This document shows positions 1 to 10,199 of a DNA stretch of 64,000 nucleotides, one piece after another (within the stretch, counting starts at the first letter, position 1; every line of letters starts with the position of its first letter). The notes under the pieces were generated by a model. That model made no database searches and was not told the DNA's origin. It was given only the letters and a program-made list of their open reading frames with translations. Both the position numbers and the translations under genes were made by a program. Origin of the DNA: Phytophthora hibernalis (lineage: Eukaryota > Oomycota > Peronosporomycetes > Peronosporales > Peronosporaceae); contig JAAKBF010000095.1 in NCBI GenBank assembly GCA_012656075.1, positions 248,001-312,000 of the forward strand. The letters are read 5' to 3'.

Positions 1-283
1 GCATTTCCTGTTGTCGTTGCTGTCTCCTTTGGTGATATTCTGCCAAGGAATCTTGCATGAAATCTCGCTGGAACGTGAGGCACGAGCTCAGCAGCGCCAG
101 AGTTTTACCGGAGCCCGTGGGCGACTCCACCAGCGCGTGCTGCTTGCGTTTCAGCGCCGCCAAAGTGCTGCTCATGACAGCCAGTTGGGCTGGGAACGGG
201 GTCTTACCTGCGGGGAAGGCCACGCGGTGTCCCATGATGAGCACGGACGTGTCGTCCACCGTCGCTGGTGGCGGGGGCTCCAT
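1..283 (-). CDS. BRIP1/FANCJ-like DNA helicase, N-terminal part (runs off the window)
   Basis: The minus-strand ORF starts at the ATG at 281-283 and is open to the window edge (about 94 codons). After a short proline-rich leader it reads FPAGKTPFPAQLAVM, then KRKQHALVESPTGSGKTLAL. This is a Q-motif-like segment followed by Walker A (SPTGSGKT), in the arrangement found at the start of FANCJ/BRIP1 and related XPD-type iron-sulfur helicases. Family knowledge: these 5'-3' helicases act in interstrand-crosslink repair and on G-quadruplex DNA in the nucleus. A donor-like CAG/GTAAG occurs around 210-218, but reading through it preserves the family match, so I do not call an intron there. RTEL1 or another XPD-family member cannot be excluded because the iron-sulfur domain lies outside the window. 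Confidence 0.75.
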   Translation of the reverse strand, partial: MEPPPPATVDDTSVLIMGHRVAFPAGKTPFPAQLAVMSSTLAALKRKQHALVESPTGSGKTLALLSSCLTFQRDFMQDSLAEYHQRRQQRQQEM

Positions 284-384
284 GTTCGATGAAAGGGAAC
301 AATGTGACAATAGACGCAGATAATGCGAAATGTTGCAATAGATTTAAGCCTGAAACGTCAAAATATGTTGAAGTCAAAGGCAGC

Positions 385-2327
385 TTACTGGGAACTCACT
401 GGTGCTGGCAAGTTGCTGGGATAATTGGCCGCGTCGTCGAGGATGGAGAAGTAGATTTCTGGCTGCTTCTGCGTCTTGGCGTACAGAACTTCCGTGGCGT
501 GGGCGAGACGCAGCATCGTGTCCTCCTGCCAGTGGCCGGTCTGGAACTGGATGGACATGGGCAGTCCGCGCGAGTCGTAGCCGATCGGCACTGCCACGCC
601 AGGCACACCAATGAGGTTTCCGTAGACGCTGAAGCGGAAGATGGCTCCGAGCTGCTGCACGTTGAGCTCGCCCACCGCGAACGCCTCGGGTGGGATCTCG
701 GGGCAGTGATACCCGTCGAGGGCGTCACGAACGCGTCCACTTTACTCAGCACGTTTTCCTGGAATTGACGCAGCGCAAATGCACGAACACGCTGCGCTGC
801 GAGGAAATCCATTGCCGTGAAGCTTCGGCCGAACGTCAGGACGAGCTGCACCTCTGGGGACATCTCGCCAAAGCGCTCATAGTACTTGTCCAGGTTTTGC
901 GCGAATTCCGCCGAAATAGTGATGCTGTGCGCGACGTGGATCGATGTTAGGTGGTGCAGTGGCGTCTCCACGAGCTCCGCTCCACGTGCTTCCAGGACCC
1001 TAAGTGCCTTGGTGACCGCTCCAGCAATCTCTGGCGACGAGTGGTTCGTGTAATCGCTGAAGTAGCCGATGCGGACGCCCTTGAGTGAGGCAGTGTCCTC
1101 GAACGAGTGCAGATCCACGGGTGGTTGTGTCATGCCGCGTGGGAAGCTGAGTTCATCTCCGCCGCTCATGATAGCGTAGCCGATGGCAGCGTCGCGAACG
1201 GAGGCTGCAATCGGACCGACGTGGGCAACGGAAGGACAGTCGGCTGCCGCGGGAGGTACGCGCTGAAACGTGGGCTTGATGCCGACGACGCCACACATCG
1301 AGGAAGGGATGCGAATTGAACCTCCGCCATCCAAGCCCAGAGCTAGCGGCACGAGGCCTGACGCTACTGCAGCAGCCGAACCACTCGAGGATCCGCCGGT
1401 GTAACATTTTGGGTTGTACGGGTTACGCACCGTACCGTAGTGCATGTTGTAACCTGTGACGCCCGAGCCAATCTCGTGCATGTTGGTAGTTCCAAGGATG
1501 ATAGCTCCGGCCGCACGAAGTCGAGCAACAGGCGGGTCGTCTTCTGTGGCCGGATCCTCTTCGTAGCCAAGGAACGAGGTACCCGTGAACATGCGGTGGC
1601 CCTTAATGTGCACTTCGTCTTTGATAGCCACGGGGACGCCATCCAGCACGCCCAGCGGCTCTCCACGCGCATATCGCTCCGCAGAAGCCTTCGCCTGAGC
1701 TAAAATCTCGTCATCATGCTTCTCCACGAACAAGTTCAGCGGGTACTCACTCTCCTGGTTCTTCTCCACAGCAGCCAGCAGAGCTTTTGCCACCTGCACG
1801 GGTGTCACTTTACCGGACGCGTAGCGAGACGTGTAGTCCGCGATACTCCAGTGCTTGAACGAGATGCCAGCGTCCTTGGTCCTCGCTCCTTCTTGCTGAA
1901 GTCTTCAAGAGACAGTGGTTCTTCCTCTCTCTTGTCACTCTCCTTGGGGTCCAGGTACGGATAATACAACGGCAAGTCTGGGATGGATGCTGCAAACCTG
2001 GTAACAAACAGCATTGATTATTCAGTACGAATTTCACTACAATAAAAGTTAAATTTCCTACTTGCGGACTTCCAGGATCTTATTGTCTTTAGCCAATTGG
2101 TTGCACAGGATGCGACCGAGCACCGGCAGGCGGGCCATATGGGCCAGCATCAGCAGCGGCTTCCCATAGAGTACGGGAGCTGCCAGATCCGCGAGGTCGT
2201 AGCCGCTGCTGGTCGCCCACTGACGCTGCAGTAGCTCCAAGGGTGGCAGATCCACGCGGTCGCCCAGCATCAGCAGCACGCTCGAGAGCAGCACCACGAC
2301 GGTCACTGCTGCTGACGTTGACACCAT
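385..2327 (-). CDS. FAAH-like amidase (amidase signature family)
   Basis: Two exons. The start ATG is at 2325-2327. An N-terminal membrane segment (about residues 6-20) resembles the membrane anchor of fatty acid amide hydrolases. An intron of 64 nt (1998-2061, GT-AG) joins ...LEVRK to FAASIPDL in frame. Exon 2 has the amidase signature: the catalytic Lys region (GVPVAIKDEVHIKG), the glycine/serine motif GGSSSGSAAAVASG and LDGGGSIRIPSSMCGVVG, which carry the Ser-cisSer-Lys triad positions. The family hydrolyses fatty acid amides such as N-acylethanolamines at membranes. Two single-base losses break the reading frame: one near 1880-1890 (before KDAGISFKHW) and one near 703-709 in a C run (before EIPPEAF). 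The final C-terminal frame ends at TAA 385-387. Conservation continues across both breaks, so consensus error is more likely than decay. Confidence 0.8.
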
Positions 2328-2396
2328 TAGATATTCTCTGCACCGAAAAGATTGCAGATTGACAACGTTGAAGCTCAAAATTAGTGAACTCCTATA

Positions 2397-2424
2397 TGCA
2401 TACCGGTACCGGTACCGGTATGCA
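2397..2424. repeat. 28-bp perfect palindrome with CCGGTA units
   Basis: The sequence reads the same on both strands from 2397 to 2424: TGCA and three CCGGTA-type units around a KpnI-like centre. It lies 70 bp upstream of the amidase start. It could be a cruciform or a binding-site array; no function is visible. Confidence 0.7.
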
Positions 2425-2887
2425 CAGTATATGTAACAGTTTTTTAATGTATTTTTAACAACTGTTTTTAAGCAGTTTTACAGTTATTTAAAAACTGCTT
2501 TTTAAACAGTTTTACAGTTAGTTTTAAAGAACTGTTTTTAACTGTTTTAAACCTGTTTATGCGACTGAACCAAACCAATTAAAGCATAAAGTTTATTTTT
2601 TAAATGTGTTTTTACTTTTTACCAGAAATGTTTTTAAGTTAATTAAAAGTTATTATTTTAAATAAATAAAAAGTTAAAGGTAACTGCTAAAACATTTTTA
2701 CAAAAATATTAGTATCTAAATACAATGGTAAAAATCATAAACAGCAAACCGCCTTACAAAATATGAATACACAAAATTGGATAAGGAGCAAATCACAAAA
2801 GGTTACACATCACACAAAAATGTGTCCTTTCCGTTGACGTCAACTTTATTTTCGAACGTCAGGCTGGCCAAAAGTCTCAATTACTGC
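2425..2887. other. AT-rich intergenic stretch with oligo-A/T iterations
   Basis: Between the divergent amidase and acyl-CoA-binding genes. It has many imperfect iterations of AACTGTTTTT / AAAAACTG words (2435-2560) followed by A/T-rich DNA. No convincing ORF, RNA gene or transposon end was seen. It presumably contains both promoters, but I see no clear Inr. Confidence 0.5.
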
Positions 2888-4079
2888 ATGATGCCGTCGT
2901 TGGCACCGCCGTCGCTCTTCAGCTCCGTCGTCTCGCAGGCATCGGGCGTGCAGGCCATGCGTACGCGGCTGCTGTCCACTGCGCCGTCGCTGGAAGTGGA
3001 GGACGCGGACGACGTGGAGGCCGCAGAGCTGCGCTCGCTGTCGTCCTCTGCCGCGTCCTCCACGGCCACACACGCACGCTACCTGCGAGTCGTGCGCGCA
3101 GCTGGAGACGGACTTTGCTGGAGCAGTGCTGTTCGTGGAGAGCTACCGAGGTCCACACCGCATCCTGACGCAGGATAATTCGTCACCCAAGAAGGACTTC
3201 TACGCCTTCTTCCAGCAGGCGACAGTGGGGCCGTGTCCGACTGCGGCGCCACCTTCAGGACTCAGCAAACTCGAGCTGTCCAAGTGGTACGTGGTGATGA
3301 GTTCGTAACTGTTAGGTATGGGCTGTTTATTGGTGTTTTTGTGGCCGTAGGGAGAAGTGGCACAAGCTGGGCGCCATGACGCGGCAGGAGGCCATGAAGC
3401 GCTACACGACGGCGTTGGATGGACTAGTGGACGACTGGCGTCGCAGTGCCAATCTCCGCAGTGGTGGAGATGCAAGAGGAAGCTCCGTGGGGGCGAGTGA
3501 CGCCTCGGAAGCGGGCTCGGCGACGCCCAACAACCGAGTGAAAAGGTCCACCAGTATGTTTGAGAGACTGCCACGCATCTACGACGAACTGGGCGAGCTA
3601 CAGGACCAAGTCGAAGACGAGGCCAAGAAACGCGAGGAGCTGGAAGCCCATCTTCTCCACTTCACGCGCGACAACCGCTCCATGTTCAACCAGCAGATGG
3701 AGCAGATGGAGCAGATCCGTGACAGCTTGGTGTCACTCGTCAAGAACTTGAGGACGACGTGGTGCAGCACGCGACGGAGCTGCAGCGGCTAGTGCAGAGC
3801 CAACAGGAGCTGGCTGCGCGCACCGAGAACTCTATGCTGCTGGCAGTGGAGACGCGGGTGCGCCAGGTCGTCCTCATCGTGCGTGGCTGGGTGCAGAACC
3901 GCACGTTCCGCGCCGCGCTCATCGTGCTGGTCGGGCTGCGCGTGTGGCACTTCCTTCGTCGCCGCCGTCTGCCGCAGTTCCTGGCGCAGATCCTCATCCG
4001 CTGGCTGGCCAAGGTGTCGTCGCTGGATGGTAACGCTGCTCCACCACAACTGGCCAACGTCGCAGCCCCTCGACGCTGA
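2888..4079 (+). CDS. tail-anchored acyl-CoA-binding domain protein (ACBD4/5-like)
   Basis: The ACB domain is split by a 64-nt GT-AG intron (3287-3350). It reads KKDFYAFFQQATVG...LSKLELSKW/EKWHKLGAMTRQEAMKRY, matching the acyl-CoA-binding core including the KW..W and M(S/T)..EAM..Y positions. A coiled coil follows (RIYDELGELQDQVEDEAKK and onward), then a C-terminal hydrophobic segment (RTFRAALIVLVGLRVWHFL) with a basic tail. That order is typical of ACBD4/5 proteins anchored in peroxisome or ER membranes and contacting lipids. The start at 2888 (ATG ATG) is tentative: the acidic/Ser-rich N-terminus is in a different frame from the ACB domain (break near 3080). A second one-base loss sits near 3744 (LVK/ELEDDVVQH). 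Stop TGA at 4077-4079. Confidence 0.72.
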
Positions 4080-4300
4080 ACCAACGTCGCTTCCCTCCCC
4101 ATGCCCTGTACAGAGCATATCTATTGCATGTTGCCGTGCGTCTGATGTATTGATTCCTTGCCGAGCTATGGTTTAATCGATCGAGTTGGTCTCAAGTTGA
4201 AGCCAGCGTTGTCGTCAATTGAGCTCGTGCATAATCCTAAATTTCTCAAAACCGTCCTTACAAAGACCAAGATCAGCAGGCCGATCTTGCCCTTTCACGT

Positions 4301-4316
4301 CTCATTTCGACTTCGA
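4301..4316 (+). promoter_or_regulatory. oomycete Inr-like core promoter of the calpain-like gene
   Basis: CTCATTTCGACTTCGA lies 34 nt upstream of the ATG at 4335. It matches the oomycete initiator core (YCAYTYY, often GCTCATTYY) and supports the chosen start. Confidence 0.5.
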
Positions 4317-4334
4317 CCGCCTACGACGCACATC

Positions 4335-7300
4335 ATGTTTTGCGGCGAGTGCGGCCACCGCTGGGAACCCGACGAGATCGCGAACGCGCGCTTCTGCGCC
4401 GAGTGCGGCGCCCCCGAGAGGACGTCCCCCAACAGCCACCCCCACTCCAGTCGCAGCTCCTGCGCCGGCCTTCTCCGCGTCCTCCAGCTCCAGTTTCAGC
4501 TCCTCGACGCCGTATTCCGCGCCCGCGTCGACTGCCTCCACTTCCTACAGCGCGGCGCCAAGCTACAGCCCTGCGGCGCCTTCTTCAACGTCCTACGCGC
4601 CTCCTGTGGCAGCTGTGACGGCGCCGAAACCGAATTACAGCCTGTCGACACCAAGTTACAGTCCACCGACGCCGAGTTACAGTGCGCCGACGCCTGCTGC
4701 TCCGGCTGCTGCTGGCGCCAAGTGTACACAGTGTGGGAGCCGTTCGGAGACTCGACGGCCGTGTTCTGCGGAGAATGCGGCGCCCATCGCCCCGCGGGAT
4801 TCCCCTGCAGCTCCTGCTGCTGTGGATGACGGAGGAGACCTCTTCGGTGTGTCGTCCACGTCGTACTCTGCCCCTGCAGCTACAACGCAACCGCCGGCCT
4901 ATGGAGGAAGCTCTGCCTTTGCTGCTTCTGCCAGTGTGGACTACAACCCGACGCCGGCAGCTCCTGTTACTGCTCCTACTCCTGCGTACGACCCGTACGC
5001 TCCACCTGCTACTTCCCCAACGTACGATCCGTATGCCCCACCGCAGACGCCCGCAGCTCCCGTGGAGCCACCGGCTTCTGTGAATGTAGAGGCTGCGGCT
5101 CCGTCCGGCAGCGGAATCAGCTCGTTGCTGGCCAATTTGTCGGTGAGTGCCACGCCGGAGGAGAGAGAGGAACCTGACGGCAAGGGCGTGGGGGTGAACA
5201 TCCGAAAATTGTGCGCGCGCGCAACATGGACTCGCTGCGCACGAGGCTGGAGATCTCGAACGCTGTGGAGCGGAATCGGACCGACCCTCAGGAGCGTAGC
5301 GAAGGCTACAACGTGACCAAGGTAAATGATACGATCACAGTGGTGCAGAACGAGCGCGCAGACCCGGCGGAGGAGCGCTACTACAACGAACGCACGCTGC
5401 CGGACAATGCTGAGTGGCTGCAGATTCTGCGCAGGAACCGGCAGGCTGGTACCAAGTTCACCGACTCGCAGTTCCCGCCCGACGCATCCTCGATCTTCCG
5501 TGACGCCACTAACCCCAAGTATCCGCATCTGCAGGAGTACATCTGGAAGTGGAAGCGCGTGACGGACTTCTTTAATGAAGCGGCGTACGTGGAAATCACC
5601 ATGCTTGAGGACGACAAGAAGCTCGTGTGCAGCATGTCCATCAAGAACCCTGCTGAGGCTGAAAGCATTCTCGAGGTGATTCGTCAGAACCCGACGCCTA
5701 TCGACGCGCAATTCTTGAAGATCGCCAAGGAGGCGGTGACTACGGGCGTCACGAAGCGCAAGCGTGACCACTTGATGCTGCTCACGAAGAACATGATTGT
5801 GCACATGAGCGAGTTCGTACAGGACGGACTGCAGCGCTTTGAGTTGATGTGGGAAAAGAGTTTGCTGGACCATTACAAGCCTCTCGCTTTTTCGAGCGTT
5901 GGAGAAGGATCGGGTTACCGTGTGGATGGCTCCGAGGTTGGAGTTGTGTCCCGCGTCTCGGTTCTGGTGCCAGTGTACTTCCACGCGCAAGGTACGTGCC
6001 TCTTTGACCGCTCGCGTGAATCCAAGGCTGCTAGTCGTATCTCGGGTGTGGGCATTGCACCTGGTGACATGCGTGTAGGGAGACTTGCGGATGCGTACGT
6101 GTTTGGTGCGCTGTCGATTTTGTCTACGTCGCAGCTAGCGCTGTCGCAGGTGTTCCCCGAGATGAGTGACGATTTAGTGCGCCCGGACCGGGTGGAGGTC
6201 GGCACAGCATGCCCGAAGGAGCAGCAGTATAATGAAGAGGGTGTGTACGCAGTGCGCTTCTGGCGCAACAACCGGAGCCGCGTCGTTGTCGTTGACGACT
6301 ACATTCCGTGTAGCCAGTATGGTAAGCCTGTGTTCGGATCATTTACGGGCAGCAACGGCAAGTTTGAAATTTGGTCGCTGCTGGTTGAGAAGGCATATGC
6401 GAAGCTCCACGGCGGGTACGAGGCTATCGTGGGTGGACAGGAGGGATACTGTCTGCAGGATCTCTACGGTGGTGTGCCTGCGCGGTACAAGCTGCAGGAA
6501 AAGTGCCCGAACGAGGAGACCGCTTGGCAAACGATTGGCAGCGCGCTTCAGGCAGGCTCATTAATCGGCTGCAGCAACGAAGACATGGCAGCTGAACTTC
6601 CCACGGGACTCCGAAAGACAGACGCTTATGGCATCATGAAGTTGGTGGAGCTCGACTACCAGGGCGAGCACACTCGCTTAGTGCAGCTTCGCAACAGTTG
6701 GGGCATTGGAACGCACCAGCAACCAGACAAGTGGAAAGGTTCCTGGTCTAATGAAGACCCGAAGTGGCATACTTTCTCACGCATGCAGAAGGTGGATTGT
6801 GGATTCCAGTTCCGTGAAGATCACACGTACTGGATGGACTTCAGCGCGTTTTACTGCTTCTTCACGACTGTCATGGAGTCGCGTAACCTGTACAACTTCC
6901 GATCTCTTCCTGACGGTATTGGCAACCCGGTCACCTGAGTTTAAGTATTCACATCGTGTCAGGCGAGTGGAACGGTATCACGAGCGGAGGTCGTGACGCT
7001 ATGCACCTGAACCCGCAGGTGCAACTGTTCTCTCCAGCCGCAAATGACTGCAACCTCGTCGTTCATCTGGAGCAGCCTTCCCGCCGATTGAAAATGGAGA
7101 CCGAGTATGCTTCATATATTGCGCCGGTCGTCGTGAAAAACGGTGAGCGTCAGCAGCGCAAGATTGATTTGTCGCAGGACGTGGTAGCCACGGGCACCTT
7201 CATTTCGAACCGAAGCTGTGTTCTGGAAATGCCGTTGATGCCAACGGAGGGCGGTAAGCCTTTGTGATCATCCCAGCGACATACGACGGCCACCTGCCGT

Positions 7301-8036
7301 ATCAACTGAGCTTCTCCATGACACTTTTCACGTCAAAACCGACAGCTGTAGTGCCCGTGTCGGACACGGGTTCGTTGCCCGTATGCTGCGTTTGCCAAAG
7401 GCCCTGTCAGGCACGTTCCGCACCTTCACGCACGAGCAGGACGGGCAGAGGAAGGTGGACCGTGTGTGCCAGGGTGCTTGTGTGGATGCCTATCGCGAAC
7501 GGAACACCCCTGTGTGCGTAGACTGCCACCAACGCATTGAAGTCGTGGAAAGCCGCTTCTCCGGCCGCATGTTCACCCTTCCGGACGGTTCTAGCGTGCA
7601 TGCTGAGTGCATTGATGCGTACCAGATCCGCACGTCGGAGAAGTGCGTCCACTGCGGTCATGCAATTGCTGCTATCCCTGGTCGGTTCGATGGCAAATAC
7701 TACCAGGTCACTGGAGGCAAGTGCCACGGCGAGTGCATGGAGGCACACCAGATGTCTACTGCTCAGCGCTGTGTCCACTGCAGTGAGCCTGTAATCAAGA
7801 TCGCCGGCAAATTTGATGGCCGCTTCTACAAGATCGAGGGCGAGCGTCTCGTGCACTTCGAGTGCTGGGAGCAGTACCAGCAGTCCGTGGCGCCAAAGTG
7901 TGTGCACTGCGCGCAGCCAATTTTGCAGATCCCAGGGCGGTTCGATGGCCGCTTCTACGAGCTTGCTAGCGGCATTGGCAAGGTGCACTTTGAATGCTGG
8001 GACGGCTACCAGACGCTTGCGAACGCGCCCAAGTAA
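4335..8036 (+). CDS. calpain-like pseudoprotease with N-terminal zinc ribbons and C-terminal LIM-like repeats
   Basis: About 1,230 residues. Order: zinc ribbon 1 at residues 1-27 (MFCGECGHRWEP...FCAECGAP); a Pro/Ser/Tyr-rich linker; zinc ribbon 2 near 4722-4785 (CTQCG...PFGDSTAVFCGECGAHRP); then a calpain CysPc-type domain (about 6000-6930), a calpain domain-III-like segment (GEWNGITSGG), and four C-terminal CxxC...HxEC repeats (7515-8030; CVDC, CVHC, CVHC, CVHC). At the catalytic Cys position (normally LGDCWF) the codon at 6093-6095 encodes Ala (GRLADAYVFG). The His position (normally GHAY) is Asp at 6621-6623 (TDAYGI). Only Asn of RNSWG (6693-6695) is kept, so proteolysis is unlikely and a scaffold or regulatory role is inferred. 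Frame breaks, all of one base, occur near 4413, 4743, 4790, 5205, 6927, 7268 and 7397, mostly in homopolymers. The LIM-like part could be a separate gene, but the frames flow directly. Confidence 0.72.
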
Positions 8037-8319
8037 GGTGCTCGATACGATGGTTTGAAGTGAAGAGCCTACTGCGTAGTAGATGTCATCTGATGACAAT
8101 GCCGTTAGCTGCCGAAGAGTAGGTAGGTAGCAGCTAACTGTTTTGAATTGAGCAAGTGTTTGATCTCTTGTCAGTCGATGCGAAGCAGTCGAAGATAACC
8201 AAAGTTGAGGTAAGTTTTATTAGAACGCTGTCGCCGCACACACTACACGATATCTAATGTGCTGACTAACTGACCACCGCCCGCGATTGACACAGAAACA
8301 GCTCGAGGATGGTTTCGAT
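8037..8319. other. 3' intergenic spacer between convergent genes
   Basis: The tails of the calpain-like (+) and BT1 (-) genes face each other. No ORF, RNA gene or repeat was recognised. It presumably holds both 3' UTRs. Confidence 0.5.
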
Positions 8320-9972
8320 TTAACATCCGCTGCCGCCGGCAATGCGCAAGCAGCTCGTCGAGTCGAACAGACTCAGGATGTTAGTCATCAGAGACCAGGC
8401 CAGAGCGAAGATAAGAATGCCAATCGTCACGATGCCCGCGATCTTGTTCTTCGCGCCATCGCGCTGCAAGCGGTGGAGTTCATCCTTCTGACGCGGAAGT
8501 AACGTCACAAACACGATCGCAAGCAAGTTGACGGCGTAAGCGATCACGTAAGCATACGTGACTTGCGAGCGCACGTGGTGGTCATCCTGCTGAATGTACT
8601 CGCGCTCAATGTCGAAGTAACCATCGACCGTTTTTGTTATCACAGTTCCGAACGGGATACCAACGCGCTGCGAAGTCACAGCAAGACCGAACAGAGTGGC
8701 CTCGAAGTCCTCGCTGTCAACCTCGAGCATGAACAGCGCGCCGACAAAATCGGTAGCGGCGTACGGTATCTTCTCGAGAAGAGGAACACCCAGCCAGAAC
8801 CACTGACTGCGAACAACATCCCAGATAGTGAACATTGTCGGAATGATATCGAGACACACAACGAGGATCTGCGCGAAGATGATGATGTACCGCCAGTTCC
8901 AGGCAAGACCGAACTTCTTAATCAGGTACGTTCCGAGCATGGTCAGGAAGCCAGCGAGCATCGTCGCGATACCGTTGTTGATCGGCTCCACGCCAGCCCA
9001 GGTGCTTTGAATCGCACTCGACGAGGTCACGGAAATCATAGCAAACACGTTGTAGAAGAAACGGAAGGCGATGTACCGGTAGATGGTTCTCCGCTGAAGT
9101 AGCTCGTACAGGAAAGTGTACACCGATTTGGTCGGGCCCGACGTGACCTTCTCCTCTTGGATGCAGAACCAACAGAACGGAAGCACAATGAGCGACATAC
9201 CAGCACAAACGCCCATGATCGCGTTGAAACCAATCGACCAGGAAAAGGTACCACCGTAGTCCTCGCTGTTAAGACCCAATCCCGTAAAGAAGGCCGAAAT
9301 AATCGAGAAGCAGTAAAAGACAACATCGCAGTCACCCATGGCGGTGCCTCGGATGTGAGAAGGCTCCTGCTGTGAGATCTCGATCATGGTGCCGTTGAAG
9401 CCACTGTAAGCGAGCACAGTGCCAAAGTTGGCAAACATCATGAGGATAATCATCTTGATACCACGGTTGGGAGCGTCCGAGTCGATCGTCGCTAGCTGTT
9501 CGGGCGTCAATTCACTAGTGTCTAAGTCAGCGATTGACTGATCGCCGTAGTACGGATCACCAAGAGGCAGGACTGCCATGAGGAAACACGACAGGAACGT
9601 CATTCCCCATCCGATCACGATGTACGGACGGCGACGGTAGCCGAAGATCGGAACGGTGTCGGTCAGCATGCCGGTGAAGACACGGAGACTGCGCGGGAAT
9701 TGGATGAGGGCAACGGCCGTCGCGACCAGCGTCGCGGACATGTGAAGGTAGTTGTTGAGCACCGCGTAGACGACACCACTGATGGTGCTGTTCACGATTC
9801 CGACACCAGCCGAGTGCGCTGCCATACCGAAGTTCTCCCACGAGTACACGGACACGGAGCCTCGAGGGGCACGAAGTGCACCGTTTTCATGCTGACTCAG
9901 CGCGCCGTTCTCGACATAAGGAGACTTGACCTCCGCGTAGGAGTCTTGTTTGATTTGCTCTGGTGCCTGCAT
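8320..9972 (-). CDS. BT1/FBT-family folate-biopterin-type transporter
   Basis: An intact, intron-free ORF of 550 codons. It is rich in hydrophobic helices (about 11-12 predicted by eye), with the loop GMLTDTVPIFGYRRRPYIVIG typical of the BT1 family within the major facilitator superfamily. Family knowledge: BT1 proteins move folates, pterins or other small metabolites across membranes, and they are strongly expanded in oomycetes, where most substrates are unknown. The ORF is open upstream to 10194, but I take the ATG at 9972 because a perfect Inr-FPR promoter sits 12 nt before it. The ATG-proximal region (MQAPEQIKQDSYAEVKS) is a hydrophilic cytosolic tail. No frame breaks, unlike several neighbours. 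Confidence 0.85.
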   Translation of the reverse strand: MQAPEQIKQDSYAEVKSPYVENGALSQHENGALRAPRGSVSVYSWENFGMAAHSAGVGIVNSTISGVVYAVLNNYLHMSATLVATAVALIQFPRSLRVFTGMLTDTVPIFGYRRRPYIVIGWGMTFLSCFLMAVLPLGDPYYGDQSIADLDTSELTPEQLATIDSDAPNRGIKMIILMMFANFGTVLAYSGFNGTMIEISQQEPSHIRGTAMGDCDVVFYCFSIISAFFTGLGLNSEDYGGTFSWSIGFNAIMGVCAGMSLIVLPFCWFCIQEEKVTSGPTKSVYTFLYELLQRRTIYRYIAFRFFYNVFAMISVTSSSAIQSTWAGVEPINNGIATMLAGFLTMLGTYLIKKFGLAWNWRYIIIFAQILVVCLDIIPTMFTIWDVVRSQWFWLGVPLLEKIPYAATDFVGALFMLEVDSEDFEATLFGLAVTSQRVGIPFGTVITKTVDGYFDIEREYIQQDDHHVRSQVTYAYVIAYAVNLLAIVFVTLLPRQKDELHRLQRDGAKNKIAGIVTIGILIFALAWSLMTNILSLFDSTSCLRIAGGSGC

Positions 9973-9983
9973 GGCGACGTGGA

Positions 9984-9999
9984 GGATTGAGAAATGAGC
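9984..9999 (-). promoter_or_regulatory. Inr-FPR core promoter of the BT1 gene
   Basis: On the minus strand the site reads GCTCATTTCTCAATCC. It fits the oomycete initiator (GCTCATTYY) joined to the flanking promoter region (CAWTTT-like), 12 nt before the ATG at 9972, and it decides the start. Confidence 0.7.
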
Positions 10000-10199
10000 T
10001 CGAAGACGGCAAACAGCTCTGAAGCGGCAATCCAGGGCTACCGATACGGTGGCGGTGCAGATTGACTGGACCCGCTCGCTCTCCGCTGCAACCGACAACC
10101 AAGAGCACAGACGAGATGGGGTGATCTTGCACGTTGGCGCGAGCTTTACATGTACATTCGGAATCGAGCGCACGTCGACGAGGACTAAAACCACCTAAT

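Noticed and set aside
210..218. Possible intron donor in the BRIP1-like gene
   Set aside because: Reading through preserves the conserved FPAGKTPFPAQ segment leading into Walker A.
4941..5990. 349-codon ORF on the minus strand
   Set aside because: Antisense shadow of the calpain-like gene, which has clear domain matches on the plus strand.
7407..8099. 230-codon minus-strand ORF
   Set aside because: Antisense of the LIM-like CxxC repeats.
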